Source: Gigaspora margarita (lineage: Eukaryota; Glomeromycota; Glomeromycetes; Diversisporales; Gigasporaceae). Taken from it: 64,000 nucleotides of DNA. Shown here in pieces: positions 34,091-45,646 of the stretch; the stretch's first letter is position 1; each line of letters starts with the position of its first letter. The notes beneath the pieces were generated by a model. The model searched no databases. It was not told where the DNA came from and saw only the letters and a list, made by a program, of their open reading frames with translations. The DNA lies in NCBI GenBank assembly GCA_009809945.1, contig WTPW01001630.1, positions 1 through 64,000 on the forward strand. Reading direction: 5' to 3'. Made by a program: the position numbers and the translations under genes.

Positions 34091-35994
34091 ATGTGACTAA
34101 ATTAATAAAAGATAAAGAAACAGATTATATAATAAACAAGTGTAAGTAAAGACGCTGATGCTCCCTACATTTTATGTTCATGTAAGACTAAAATTTAAAA
34201 TATACAATTTATATTTAGAAAGAGACTTAACAAGAAGCGATTTATTAATTAAATTTTTCATTTTATGACTTATACACTAATATTACTAACTAACTAGAAA
34301 ATTACTTAACAAATTTTGATTTAATAATTTGAATTATTAGGCTAAATTTTATTGCCGTGTCTTAAATTTTCCAGTGAAAAATTTTTTGAATCTGTAAATT
34401 TAATAAATTCATCATAAGGCCACACAAATTTAATTTATTGGTTCTCGTAACATGAAATTTTTTAAATAAGCCCGGCCAGCAGGCTTTTTTTTTTTTTTAA
34501 AAAAAAAAAAAATTTATATATAACAATATGTAAAATTTTTTTAAGTTTTTTTTTTAAAAACTCACCCGGTTATTAAAACATATAAAAAAGTTTTTTATAA
34601 AAATTTTCAAATTTTGACCCGGCCGGGTTACGAGAACCAATTAATTAACATTACTGGCCTAATACGTCTATTTAAGTTACTCTCGCTATAATGAAATCTC
34701 GTTATAGTGAAGATTGGTTTATAATAAAGAATTTTGTTAGATCCAAACCAATATTATTTAATTTTTGCTCTTTATAACGAATATAACAAGCTATGCGCCT
34801 TCCAATGCGCTTGGAATCTTTAATATTAGCATTGCCACATTAAAACATTTATTAGCCAATCAAATTTTGGGATCAGATGTAGCATGCACAACTTTTTGAT
34901 TTGCCATTAAAGGGTTATTTCTTTCTTTTTTTTGATTTCTTTTTTGTCTAAGTAATAAGTGAAAATATGTTGTATTGGCAATGATGGTATTTTTAAACGC
35001 AGTTAGAAGTATTAATTCGGGTATAACATACGGTAAATGAATGAAATAAAATTATTTGGTCATTGTAGTCGATCGCAAAGATTTGTCTTTAGTTACTCGA
35101 CAATTAAGGTCAATTAGGGGCTGATATTTACTAGTACTGTAATTAGAAGGATTAGATAACATGATTGTAGATAATTTTTGGTCTTGAAGGATTACAACAT
35201 TACATGTGTATGATTAAGTATTGATTTTTTTTAATGTGAGTGTGCATTTTGGCATTTTTCAGTTATTTCATTTGTTATTTTGATTGTATGCGTATTTACT
35301 TACATAGCATTGCTACCTATATTTTGTTATAAGAACATTGCATTGTTTGAACAATGGCCAGACTTTGAAATTACACCTCTGGACGTTATTTCGCAAGTCG
35401 ATTTAGAAATGTTGAATACCTAATTCTGATATAGTTATATATATTATTGAGTTCAGATACTTAAATAGATACTGAATATACATTTAAATATAGCATAGAT
35501 ATATTTAAATATAGCATAACTATATGATACTGTAATTTAAAATATAGCAAAATAATAACAACTTAGTTATTATATGATTTATTAGGTTTTACTGCACCTC
35601 TAAAGGGAATTTTACATTTAATTTATAGAACTTAAAAGATTGACTTTTTTTCTTTTTATATAAAAAGTTTTTTTATTGATAGCGTCTGACCTGTATCTTT
35701 GTCACAGAATTTTGAAAATTTTATATGATGAATTTGTAAATTTGTATATTTTATGATAAATAATATAAACTTGAATAACTTAGCCATCATTATCATGCAT
35801 CGAATTGATGCTATGAATAAAGAAATATAGTGAATGATATTGATATGAGCTTATAGGTTAGTTGTTATTATACTCATACACCTGCTCTAATCGATTACGA
35901 AGCAGAAGACATAGGTTGTGATCAGAGAATAAGTCAATCAACGTTAAATTGAATGAATTGATATAATAAAAAAAGCTACTGACCACAATATATA
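34091..35994. other. AT-rich stretch without a gene
   Basis: No open frame or domain was found. It holds a small inverted-repeat element (34,438-34,640) and, near 34,685-34,800, pogo-like words 'GAAATCTCGTTATAGTGAA' that may be a worn MITE. The rest is AT-rich sequence with no structure I could name. Confidence 0.5.
34438..34640. mobile_element. Small inverted-repeat element, TTGGTTCTCGTAAC ends
   Basis: 203 bp with ends TTGGTTCTCGTAAC / GTTACGAGAACCAA and inner CCGGCC-containing arms (AAGCCCGGCC / GACCCGGCCGGG); the middle is long A and T runs. No clear target duplication. Confidence 0.65.
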
Positions 35995-36129
35995 CAGTCT
36001 TCCTCCCATACAATCACCTCCTATATAATCACAAACTCTATATAATCACATAATTTTGTACAGTCATTTTTTTTCATATTAAAAATACCTTTATATAATC
36101 ACATCAATAGTATAATCACTATCACTTTT

Positions 36130-38110
36130 TTTAAACATTTATTAAGCTAATTTATTAAAAAAAATACTTCTGTATAATCACAATTTTTTAATTGGCTGTA
36201 AATGCATAATTGTGATTGGTTAACCACAAGTAATAATTTTTTTAATTTTATAGAATTTTATTAATAAAATTCTACAAACTCTTATAATTCCCAAAATTTC
36301 ACTAATTAATTATAGCTTCTTGCACTAAGTAAACTTGTTTAGCACCTAAAAATACATTAAATCGGCAAAGTTGTTTTGTATTTTACTTGAAATTTGGAGG
36401 GGACACTTAAAGAAGAGTGAACCCAGTAATGATCATGAATTGTGTCACCCTTGATATAATCACCTGAGAATTTTGATTGGTCAGAGAAGTATAAACAAAA
36501 TCACCGGTCAGTTAAAATAAGGTTAATTCAATATATTTGATATGTCTATATGCTGAATAAATCGCATTCATGATATCAATATTCTAAAAGACCTTCTAAC
36601 TATAACAAAAAGTCGACCCTAGCCCTAACCCTAACCATGAAGTAAAATTTTTTTTGTTATTATAGTGGTTTTATAACGCTTTTTGTTTTTTTGATTGTTT
36701 TGATTACGTAGTGTAGGAAATCCAATGATATGGGTCACGTGGCACCTGATATTTATTTACTTATTTTGGAATCAAAATCACACATAATTATATTGAAGGT
36801 GATACAATTCGATATCATCACTGGGTTCATGCTTCTTAAAACTACCCTTTGGAGGAAAGATACATAATTTTGATTTTTGATCAAAAAAGTCAAATTTAAG
36901 CATCTTTTCTCCAAATTTTAAGTAAAATAAAAACAACTCTGCCAATTTAATGTATTTTTAGGGGCTAAACAAGTTTACTTAATGCATAAAGTTAGAATTA
37001 ATTAATAAAATTTTGGCATTCATAAAGATTTTGTAGAATTTTATTATAAAATTCTATAAAATCTTATGATTCCCAAATTTTTACTAAATAATTCTAACTT
37101 TATGCACTAAGTAAACTTTTGTTCAGCACCTAAAAATACATTAAATTGACAGTGTTGTCTTTATTTTACTTGAAATTTGGAGGAAAGATGCTAAACTTTG
37201 ACTTTTTTGATCAAAAATCCAAAATTATGCATATTTCCTCCAAATTTCAAGAAAAATAAAAAAAACTATGCTGATTTAATATATTTTTAGGTGCTGAACA
37301 AGTTTACTTAATGCATAAGTTAGAATTAATTAATAAACTTTGGTAATCATAAAGATTTTGTAGAATTTTATTAATAAAATTCTACAAAATCTTTATGATT
37401 ACCATAATTTTATTAATTAATTCTAACTTCATGCATTAAGTAAACTTGTCCAGCATCTAAAAATATATTAAATTGGCATAGTTGTTTTTTATTTTACTTA
37501 AAATTTGGAGAAAAGATGCTTAAATTTGACTTTTTTGATCAAAAATCAAAATCATGTATCTTTCCTCCAAATTTCAAGTAAAAAAAAACAACTTTGCTGA
37601 TTTAATATATTTTTAGGTGCTAAAAAAAGTTTACTTAGTGCATTAAGTTAGAATTAATTAGTAAAATTTTGGGAATCATAAGATTTTATAGAATTTTATT
37701 AATAAAATTCTACAAATATTCATGATTACCAAAATTTTATTAATTAATTCTAACTTATTGCATTAAGTAAATTTGTTCAGCACCTAAAAATACATTAAAT
37801 TGGCAAAGTTGTTTTTATTTTACTTAAAATTTGGAGAAAAGATGCTTAAATTTGACTTTTTTGATCAAAAATCCAAAATTATGCATTTTACCTCCAAATT
37901 TTAAGTAAAATAAAACGACCTTGCCGATTTAATGTATTTTTAGTCACTGAACAAGTTTACTTAGTGCATTAAGTTAAAATTATTGATAAAAATTTGTGAA
38001 TTATAAGATTTTATGGAATTTTATTAATAAAATTCTATAAAATCTTATAATTCACAAAATTTTACAAATTATTTCTAACTTTATGCAATAAGTAAACCTT
38101 TACAGCACCA
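36130..38110. repeat. 327-bp hairpin unit in tandem, five copies
   Basis: Two palindrome centres alternate. 'GAATTTTATTAATAAAATTC' lies near 36,262, 37,045, 37,372, 37,699 and 38,026, and 'TTTTTTGATCAAAAA' near 36,880, 37,215, 37,545 and 37,865. Spacing of the first centre is 327 bp in the last three intervals; the first interval is longer by the 447-bp MITE plus its duplication. Arms carry 'CAAGTTTACTTAATGCAT' and 'CTTGAAATTTGGAGG'. Each unit can fold completely on itself. Confidence 0.8.
36401..36847. mobile_element. MITE, GAACCCAGTRATGATC family, 8-bp TSD
   Basis: 447 bp between two copies of TTTGGAGG (36,393-36,400; 36,848-36,855). Left end GGACACTTAAAGAAGAGTGA, right end (inward) GGGTAGTTTTAAGAAGCATG, both running on into GAACCCAGT.ATGAT. 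The centre holds CCCTAGCCCTAACCCTAACC (36,606-36,625). It splits one arm of the hairpin array, so it is younger than the array. Confidence 0.8.
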
Positions 38111-38821
38111 AAAAATACATATAAATATATTCATACTCAAACTATTCTGCTAACTTTGGACTGGATCTAGACTGAACTCATTATTGAGTTTGAGTCTGAT
38201 CTAATAGTAACTATATTATTTACCTTTTTAAAATCACATTATGTGTATTATTGTATATTATGTGATTATATAGAAGTAATTCTATTCAATCACCCCCTCT
38301 ATAGAATAATCAAAAAGTGCTAGACAAACTGGGTGATTATATGGGAGGAAGGCTGTATATTGACAAACGGAAATCTTTCTCGACCCATTTCACCGGACTT
38401 CAAGTCCTTAATTGAATTTATTTCCAATTCCTTTAGCCAGCCGGTATTTATCCAACTATATGACTAGCACAGGACCTGAATAATGTTACGGGGCGAAATG
38501 GACAATCTTTTATTTAGACGATACAAATGATGATAAGAAGGCAGTTCGGCAGAGGCATGACTTGGTGATTAACACGATTTAGTATAAAAGTGGATTATGT
38601 ATTAATAAGTCTGAGTTTATTATATATTTTATTGAATTTAATTATGGGAATCCCACGATTCTTCTTAAGAAGAGCGAATCAACATCCTTTTTTTATACTT
38701 TCTGAAAGAAACTGCGAAGCTTTAATAAACTAAAATCATACGCTATTTTTCCTCACCCGACTTTAACCTGCCATGTTATCAGACGATTTATGGCGTGATT
38801 TAACTGAATCACCTTATAGCT

Positions 38822-38979
38822 AGGGATTGGAACCGCCTAAAATTTTTCTTAATCGTTTAATCGTTTAACCGTTTAACCGTTTAATTTGGCCGGCGTTAAA
38901 ATAATTCGGCCCAAGACCAACATAATTCTGCCTGGAACTATAGAGCAATTTTCAAACGGTTAAACGGTCCCAATCCCTA
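38822..38979. mobile_element. hAT-like MITE, TAGGGATTGGAACCG ends
   Basis: 158 bp between perfect 8-mers CTTATAGC (38,814-38,821; 38,980-38,987). Ends TAGGGATTGGAACCG and CGGTCCCAATCCCTA. Contains 'TCGTTTAACCGTTTAACCG' words and their complement (AAACGGTTAAACGG). Recent, non-coding. Confidence 0.85.
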
Positions 38980-39414
38980 CTTATAGCAAAGCCAAACCTT
39001 GTAAACAAAATCATTCGCACTTATTTACAGCCTTGAATGGCAGTGATGTCACAAGAATTGTGGCGTAATATAAATTTATGATCCAAATTACTTTTTGCCC
39101 GTGACAAATAATTATAATAGAGGTTATATTTGAGCCATTAGCTGTTTTTCTACAATATGATTGGATAAAAAATTTTTAGCAACCAAATTGTTTAAACTTG
39201 CAAATTTTGATCACTGTTAGCTATTTTTCAAATATGAACTCCATTAATATTGTTCGGGGTCCTACACTGGTCCTACTAGCACTGATGCTTTTCGTACTGT
39301 AAATAGTCATTAATAACCTTGTCAATATATTCACTGAACTAATGCGAACAAAAATGAATTAGCGATATGAACTTGAATAGCATGAATAACTCGATTACTA
39401 AATTACTGTATACT

Positions 39415-39480
39415 CAGCATCTAAATTAATGTGAATCAGCATCTAAATTAATGCGAATCAGCATCTAAATTGATGTGAAT
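39415..39480. repeat. 22-bp tandem repeat, three copies
   Basis: CAGCATCTAAATTAATGTGA plus AT, three times with one or two changes per copy. Confidence 0.8.
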
Positions 39481-39499
39481 ATGTTCCAATTAAATTATA

Positions 39500-40450
39500 T
39501 ACCATGTATTCGTACTATTGACGAATGAATCACTATGAGATGCAAAGTTATGCAACATTACTCTGCCTAATATTCCTCTTGTATCGATAAATCCAGATAT
39601 CAAACTTGATCTCAATTTAATTTATAAGTAATCGGTTTTAAATTATCTAGATATTGTATTTTCCTCAGTCGCTAGTTGTATCTATCTATGGTAAATATGA
39701 TGTTCTTTAGTAAGCACTGCAATGATACTTGCTGTAATGTGACGAAGAGTACGTATTAAATATCGTGAACAAAGTGAAAATGAATAGTAAATACAGTATT
39801 CATGAATCTGAATAGCTCTCTTTATACCAATGTACATACTATATTAACGTTAACAAAGTGAAATTAAATAATGAATCTGAATAGTTTACAAACACTTCGA
39901 TAATAAATTTTTTTACCCACATGCTATGAACAAAATAAAATTAAACAACAAACATTCATTAATCTGAATATTATAGCCCACTTTAGACACTTAGATAGTA
40001 AATTGTCTTAACACTCACGCACTATTGCATTAAGTCATTCATAATACGAATAGCTTAGTTTTTTTTTATTCATGCATTAAATTAACGTAGTCAAGTAAAA
40101 TTAAATAGTAAATATTTACAATTTGAATAATTTACTTAGATAATAAAATTTTTTTACTCGTGCTATATTAATGGGAATTAAATACGAATGTTTCATAATC
40201 TGAATAGCCATAAGATTATGAATAGTTTAATTTCACTTGGTTATGTTAATTTAGTGCAAGAGTTAATTTATTGTCTACTTTTTAAAATAAGGCATTCATA
40301 TTATGAATATTTATTATTTAATTTTACCTTGTTGGCTAAATCAATTCGAATAAGAAAATACATAAGTAATCAAATCAGCACGGACAAGTGAAGCATATAT
40401 TGTTTTCAAATACATCGATTAATAAATCATTGTTATACTTGTCGGTTAAA
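39500..40450. repeat. Field of degenerate, partly inverted repeats
   Basis: Words such as 'AATCTGAATAGC', 'AAGTGAAATTAAATA' and 'ATAATAAATTTTTTTAC' return every 100-150 bp, some in inverted form. Similar words appear at 51,520-51,680. Probably a worn palindromic array; borders uncertain. Confidence 0.4.
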
Positions 40451-40565
40451 TTAATATAATGAAAAACTTAATGAGAAGGCTCTATTGATTAAGTTCAAAC
40501 ATGAATATGAGAAAGTTATTAAAAACTTTGATCATTGATTTTAATGACATTGAATAGATTTTGAA

Positions 40566-40745
40566 TTCTGTCAGGAAAATTGGTAAAGGAAACGTCGGGG
40601 AAACAAATGTCGGGTAATTGATTATGTCGGGGAAATTATTGTGTCGGGGAGGTAATTTTGTTGTGAAAGGATTTGTCGAAGAAGTGATTGTTTGGGAAAT
40701 GATCATGTCGGGAAATAATCATGTCGGGAAATGATATGGACCCGC
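40566..40745. mobile_element. Single arm of a GACA-word foldback
   Basis: Nine imperfect copies of 'AATGATCATGTCGGGGAA'-like words, ending in GATATGGACCCG. The last word, with one change, also ends the element at 63,554-63,827 (AATACGGACCCG). No opposite arm nearby. Confidence 0.55.
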
Positions 40746-40889
40746 ACAATAGCAGTAGGTTCACCAGCACATCGCAACATGTGAAATCATAGATAGATTT
40801 ATAACACCTAATTAAATGCAAGATTTTGTTTACACGCCATTCTAGATGGCAGGAAACATATACACCGTTATGCAAGTATACTACGTTCC

Positions 40890-41200
40890 TGGTATAATAT
40901 ATATGTTGTAAATGGATTTGGAATTTCCAAGTTAAATTATAATTAAGGTATGGGTGTTATATGATAAAATATCCCTAAAATGAATATAAAAATTCCGAAT
41001 CTAGTTAAATTCTCTTTGTACTTACAATATATATATATATATAATATGTGTCGTAGTGAGAATGGAATTTAAGTGGATTTGGAATTTCCTAGTTAAATTA
41101 GGGTTAGGTTCATATGATGAAATTCACTCAAAATAGGTTTTATATATAAATTCTGAATCAAATTAAATTCCGTTTCCACCTACAACATATACACTATATA
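40890..41200. repeat. Two related palindromic repeats, ~140 bp each
   Basis: 'TGGATTTGGAATTTCC' at about 40,913 and 41,074 each pairs weakly with 'GAATCTAGTTAAATTC' / 'GAATCAAATTAAATTCCG' about 100 bp on. Between them is a short (AT)n run near 41,030. Likely two copies of one MITE. Confidence 0.5.
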
Positions 41201-41569
41201 AGGGTTGAATTCGGTTCATTCTATAAAATCAATAAATCGTGTATTTAAAAATATGCTACTCAGGTTGACAAATACATGGTCAATTCAATTTTTGTAACTA
41301 TATAATACAATAATATAACTTTTATTATGTTAAGGCTGTTCGAGATTACAATTTACCCCCATCCGGTTCCAAGAGCTCCCCCTAAAATTAAACAGGCCAA
41401 TCAGAACGTTCGTTGCGTCTTAGGATTCCAAAAAGTCACGTGTTTACAAGCCAACCAATAATAATGCGATTATTTTTGCGATTTTAACATGTTTGTTTAA
41501 ATTGACCACCTCACCCCACCACCCTTAAACTTCGTAAGGGAACGTTAAACGAAATTATAACTTCAACGG

Positions 41570-42895
41570 CAGTGTTGGGCTGGACATTGGACATGGACAT
41601 TGGACAACCGCTGTCCAATCCAGTCCAATCTATTGGACCAAAAGGTATTGGACACTGGACATTGTGTAACTTTCAAAGTTGTATATAGTCACATGATTTC
41701 CTGCCAATCAAATTGTAATATTTTAATTTCATATATTATTAGCATTAGAGTATTAAGTTATTTGAATTATTTAAGTTTATTACTAAATCATATATCAAAG
41801 TCTTTTCTAGTTATATTATTTTTAATAAATAATATGCTTTATAATCTTTTTTTTATTAATTATATTATAGTTTAAGAAAGCATTGGCAATTAGCCAATTA
41901 CATGGAATTCTTACTCAAGATTGCCGAATTCAAGAAATGGAGAACTTAAGAAGCTTTATGAATCAACTTCAACGATATTTTTGTTAAACCATTCTGAAGA
42001 TGTACCAAGTACTTTGACGGTCCGAGATACTAATGATAAAAGTGATTATATTGAAATTGATGATGCCAGTGAAGAGGAGGATAATACTTTATAGTCATCA
42101 ATTTCAGATGAAGATTCAAATGAAAATAATTCATTAAGCTTAGAATCGACTGACTTAAATGAATTACTAGATGATCAAGAATGTTCAGTAGGCCAAAAAG
42201 TCAAGTGGCCATTAACTAATTTGTTTTTGGCTGATTTAGAACCTCCATTTTTTGCAACTATTTAGTTTTTAAGGTCAAAATGTAATTAGTTTTTCTTTTT
42301 AAAAAAACATATATATATTAAAAATAAAGTCGTGACTTGGCTATACTATTCGGAATATGATATCGATTATTGTAGTTTTTCAATTTTAAAGAGGAAACAC
42401 TTAGCAAAATAAAAACATTCATCGTATTTTATAAGTAAATTATTTATATCGATTAACTCCACGGTTACTCTATCATGATTCCACTCGATTTTTAATCCTC
42501 TGATTCTACTTTCGACATTTGATCCCAAAATTGAACATTTAAATCTCAAAAAATAAATAAATAATTTAAATTTATAATTATAAATTTATTCATGATATAC
42601 GTTAAATTTTCTTGAATTATTGAAAATCACAACTTTGAAATCAATCAAAAGGTGCCAGAATAAAATATTCGTACTTACCCCATTAAGATAAATTATCCGC
42701 TGCACATCATTTCAAGTTGGTCATACAGTATAAAAGATGTTATTTATGAACTAAAAATCAAAATGCATACTTTTTGTAAAATGCAGTAAGTGATTGGACA
42801 TATTGGACCTGGACTATGTCCAAGGATATGTCCAATGTCCATGTCCAGTCCAATAGTATCAAAAATAGGTCGGCATATGTCCAGTGCCAACACTG
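41570..42895. mobile_element. hAT element derivative with perfect 8-bp TSD
   Basis: 1,326 bp between TTCAACGG repeats (41,562-41,569; 42,896-42,903). Ends CAGTGTTGGGCTGGACAT and ATGTCCAGTGCCAACACTG; 'GGACATGGACATTGGACA' words are repeated near both ends. The middle has a worn plus-strand frame (about 41,880-42,265) encoding an acidic Asp/Glu/Ser-rich peptide with one or two stops and ending EPPFFATI, probably a piece of the original hAT protein. No BED finger or dimerisation motif remains. Non-autonomous. Confidence 0.85.
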
Positions 42896-42954
42896 TTCAA
42901 CGGCCTAAAAGTCATAAGTCATGTTAATTTTTATTATGACCAAATAGTCATATA

Positions 42955-42997
42955 GGTCATATTGGTCATATTGGTCATATTGGTCATATTGGTCATT
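42955..42997. repeat. 9-bp microsatellite GGTCATATT
   Basis: About five copies of GGTCATATT directly right of the hAT derivative. Confidence 0.85.
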
Positions 42998-43372
42998 TAT
43001 AGTCATTACCAGATTATCTTCTACTGTATATTGTAAATAACAGGATGAAAATACCAGACAATTCTATCTGGATACCCTCTAACTCCTCTTTAATTACCAT
43101 ACTAACAAACCTAGACAAGGAGTTATGTACAAAATGTAAGAAAATTTCTTCGTGACTATCGACCTGACAGGTTATTTTCTACTTCATAATTCATCTAAAG
43201 TCAACTAAGCAATGGCCATCCAATTAAAGCCTTTATGCAAACTGCCAGATCGTATACTACAGGACTGGATGGGGTGGGGCGAGCAAAGTTGGGTTAATAG
43301 AAAAAACGGAAATTACCTTTTCTGGGAAAATCTGCCTCAAATGTTACTAACGATTATTAATCGAAAATACTA

Positions 43373-43604
43373 CCGTAAAATTCGGACATGGGTACCCCCC
43401 TGTGCGGTGTACCCCTTGCCAGTTTGAAAGGCCCGACGGTGACTTATACCAGGTATATAGGTATTATACAAACTATGTAATATTACAAGAAGATATAGTA
43501 AAACATATTGTCTGTCTCTATACGGTGTACCCCCATATAGAGGTACCCCGGGTACAAATTTGAGTAATGAAAATACCAGGGGTACACATGTCCGAATTTT
43601 ACGG
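43373..43604. mobile_element. TA-flanked inverted-repeat element, CCGTAAAATTCGGACATG ends
   Basis: 232 bp with ends CCGTAAAATTCGGACATG and CATGTCCGAATTTTACGG, perfect over 18 bases, with TA outside. Inside, GGTACCCC/GGGTACAC words repeat in both directions. Frames across it are by-products. Confidence 0.8.
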
Positions 43605-44390
43605 TACATAATTACTGTACGTTACTAAACCACATACGAAGTCATACAATAAATCTATGACAATGCATCATACGATCAAATATACAACCCGTGATCGATT
43701 CGAAACAAAATGTTGCACCGATACTTTCATATCAAGCAGCCAATATGTTCAAAGAATTATCATGCTTTATTTTTCATTTTAACTATTTTGATTAACTCTA
43801 AATTAATATAAGTGTCAATCAAATCGTTTTTTTTCTCAGAAATGTTATTGTAATAGAGGAATAAAAATAAATAAAATATATACTAAATGTAAACAAGCAA
43901 ATTTATCGTTGATAAAAACATTCGGCCCGTTGTAAAAATTGTCTAACAATGAAATTAACTGAAATGAAAATATAATTGAGTTTGTAATTGTTATTAGTGA
44001 TATGCTTTTGGAACATAATGGCACTGTACGATGACCTCAAAGACAAATATTATGTCAACATGAATTTTATATGGAAATACTGAATGAAAAAATGTGTATT
44101 AATTTACAAATTCAATGTCGCTTCACTGGAAATAACTCTGTAACGAAAAAAAGGTATACTTATTTTATTTATACAGTAGTATTCTTTTGAACTTCGAATA
44201 GTAAACAGAACTGAAAATTTCCTTAAAACGCACAAATTGTTAAGACCAACAAATCATCAAAAAATGAAAATTTGCTTTAAATATCGTAATTAATTAAGAA
44301 AGAACCATTATAAAACTTATAACATGTTGTATTTTTCAAAGATTTGACATTTTTTAAAAATATGCTTTTTTTGAAAAAAAACATTCTATA
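43605..44390. other. Intergenic, downstream of the Sel1-kinase gene
   Basis: AT-rich, no coding frame and no repeat I could identify. It contains the 3' flank of the kinase gene, which ends at 44,391. Confidence 0.5.
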
Positions 44391-45582
44391 TCATTTTTTA
44401 ATGGATAGATCATTCAATCCGCTAGCTGTTAAATAATTGTAATTAATATTAAAGGCGAAATTTATTTATTCAAAAAAATAATAATATAATTACCTTGATA
44501 GTCAAGTAACGAAGAATGTTCAATAAATTTGCTTTTATATGTGTCATCAGGGTATGTTTGTAGATCTGTAAATTTAACACTTTTTAATATTTCATCGGAT
44601 TCAGCTAATTCTTTTAAAATATTTTCGTCCTTCTGCCATTTTGCAAAGATTTCACAGATTGATATTGCTGATGGGCGATTTGCTGGTCTCTTTCCCAACA
44701 TTTCCTCATTAGGTTTATATAGCATTGTGGTGTATTCTCATTAATTGTTGGCCGTAAATAATTATAGCATATTTCCAATTGTAGTCGTGTTCCAAATTCT
44801 TGATTGTAAGATACCGATCTTCCATATAAAACTTCCCACATAATTATCCCAAATGAATAAATATCTGATTCTGTTGCATATTGGCATCCAACCAAAACTT
44901 CTGGTGCTATATATGGTAAAATTCCATAAACCCCACATCGTTTTGTAGATGAGGCTGTATTTGTTGATATTGAAAGCCCTAAGTCCGCAATGTATGCGCT
45001 ATTTAAATTATCTTGTAAAATGTTACCGCTATGTAAATCTCGATGAATAAGTTTTTGAGAATGAATGATTTGAAGATCTGAAGCAATACAATGTAATAAA
45101 TCTAATTTGCTCGTCCATTTCATTTGTGCTATATAGCTCAGATTTTGACGCAAAGAACCCATTTTTGCATATTTTAAGACAAGGATATAATCTTCAGAAG
45201 AATCATCTTTTGATATTCCGTAGCATTTCAAAAATGAAGGATGTTTAAGGCCAATATCACAATATGCCTTTAACTTTAATATTGAGGCAAGATATTTAAT
45301 ATTGAAATATAAAAAAAATAATAAAACATAATATAACTCACCTCTTGTATAAATCCTTTATTATGAGATTTCGATCCGTGGAGTAATTTCAATGCAACAT
45401 CTTTCCATAAATTTTGTTTTTTATCATACCAATCAGCATAAAATACTGTCGCAAATCCACCTTTTCCCACTTTTTTAATATTATTAAGTTCTCCATACGG
45501 AATCCATGATAATGAATATCCTTCTTCTACTAATAATTTTTTTACACCATCTATAATTTTAGAACTTTCATTCTTCCAATCA
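44391..45582 (-). CDS. Protein kinase domain, C-terminal part of the Sel1-kinase gene
   Basis: Three exons: 45,582-45,342, 45,273-44,494 and 44,425-44,391, with two 68-nt introns. Reads WKNESSKIIDG, then kinase motifs in order: GKGGFATVF (ATP loop), VALK (Lys), HRDLHSGN (catalytic loop), ADLGLS (DLG in place of DFG), GILPYIAPEVL, SDIYSFGIIMWE, and KCWERD..ANRPSA. The protein ends SGLNDLSIKK. All catalytic residues are present. One base is missing near 44,683, between the codons for the Trp-Glu-Arg-Asp and ANRPSA stretches, so the frame changes there. This kinase type is greatly expanded in Rhizophagus; substrate unknown. Most likely the second half of one gene with the Sel1 part just upstream. 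Confidence 0.8.
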
Positions 45583-45589
45583 CTTGTTA

Positions 45590-45635
<46 letters not shown>

Positions 45636-45646
45636 CGATAATTTAC

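Larger units (their letters stand above)
35995..38355. mobile_element. Tc1/mariner-ended element filled with a hairpin array
   Basis: 2,361 bp flanked by TA (35,993-35,994; 38,356-38,357). Ends CAGTCTTCCTCCCATACAAT and, read inward from the right, CAGCCTTCCTCCCATATAAT. Subterminal words 'TATATAATCACA' repeat on both sides. The inside has no transposase: it is five copies of a 327-bp palindromic unit plus a nested MITE. I infer a non-autonomous Tc1/mariner or pogo derivative that expanded by internal duplication. Confidence 0.8.
38988..41569. other. AT-rich stretch without a gene
   Basis: No gene recognised. It holds a 22-bp triplet repeat, a field of degenerate repeats (39,500-40,450), one arm of a GACA-word foldback and two small palindromic repeats, listed separately. 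An open frame at 40,188-40,391 lies within the degenerate repeats and has no recognisable domain. Confidence 0.5.

Noticed and set aside
36130-38110. CRISPR-like array
   Set aside because: The repeats are 327-bp palindromes with no unique spacers, in a eukaryotic context.
35995-38355. Complete Tc1/mariner transposon
   Set aside because: Ends fit, but there is no transposase frame of about 340 codons; the inside is only hairpin repeats.
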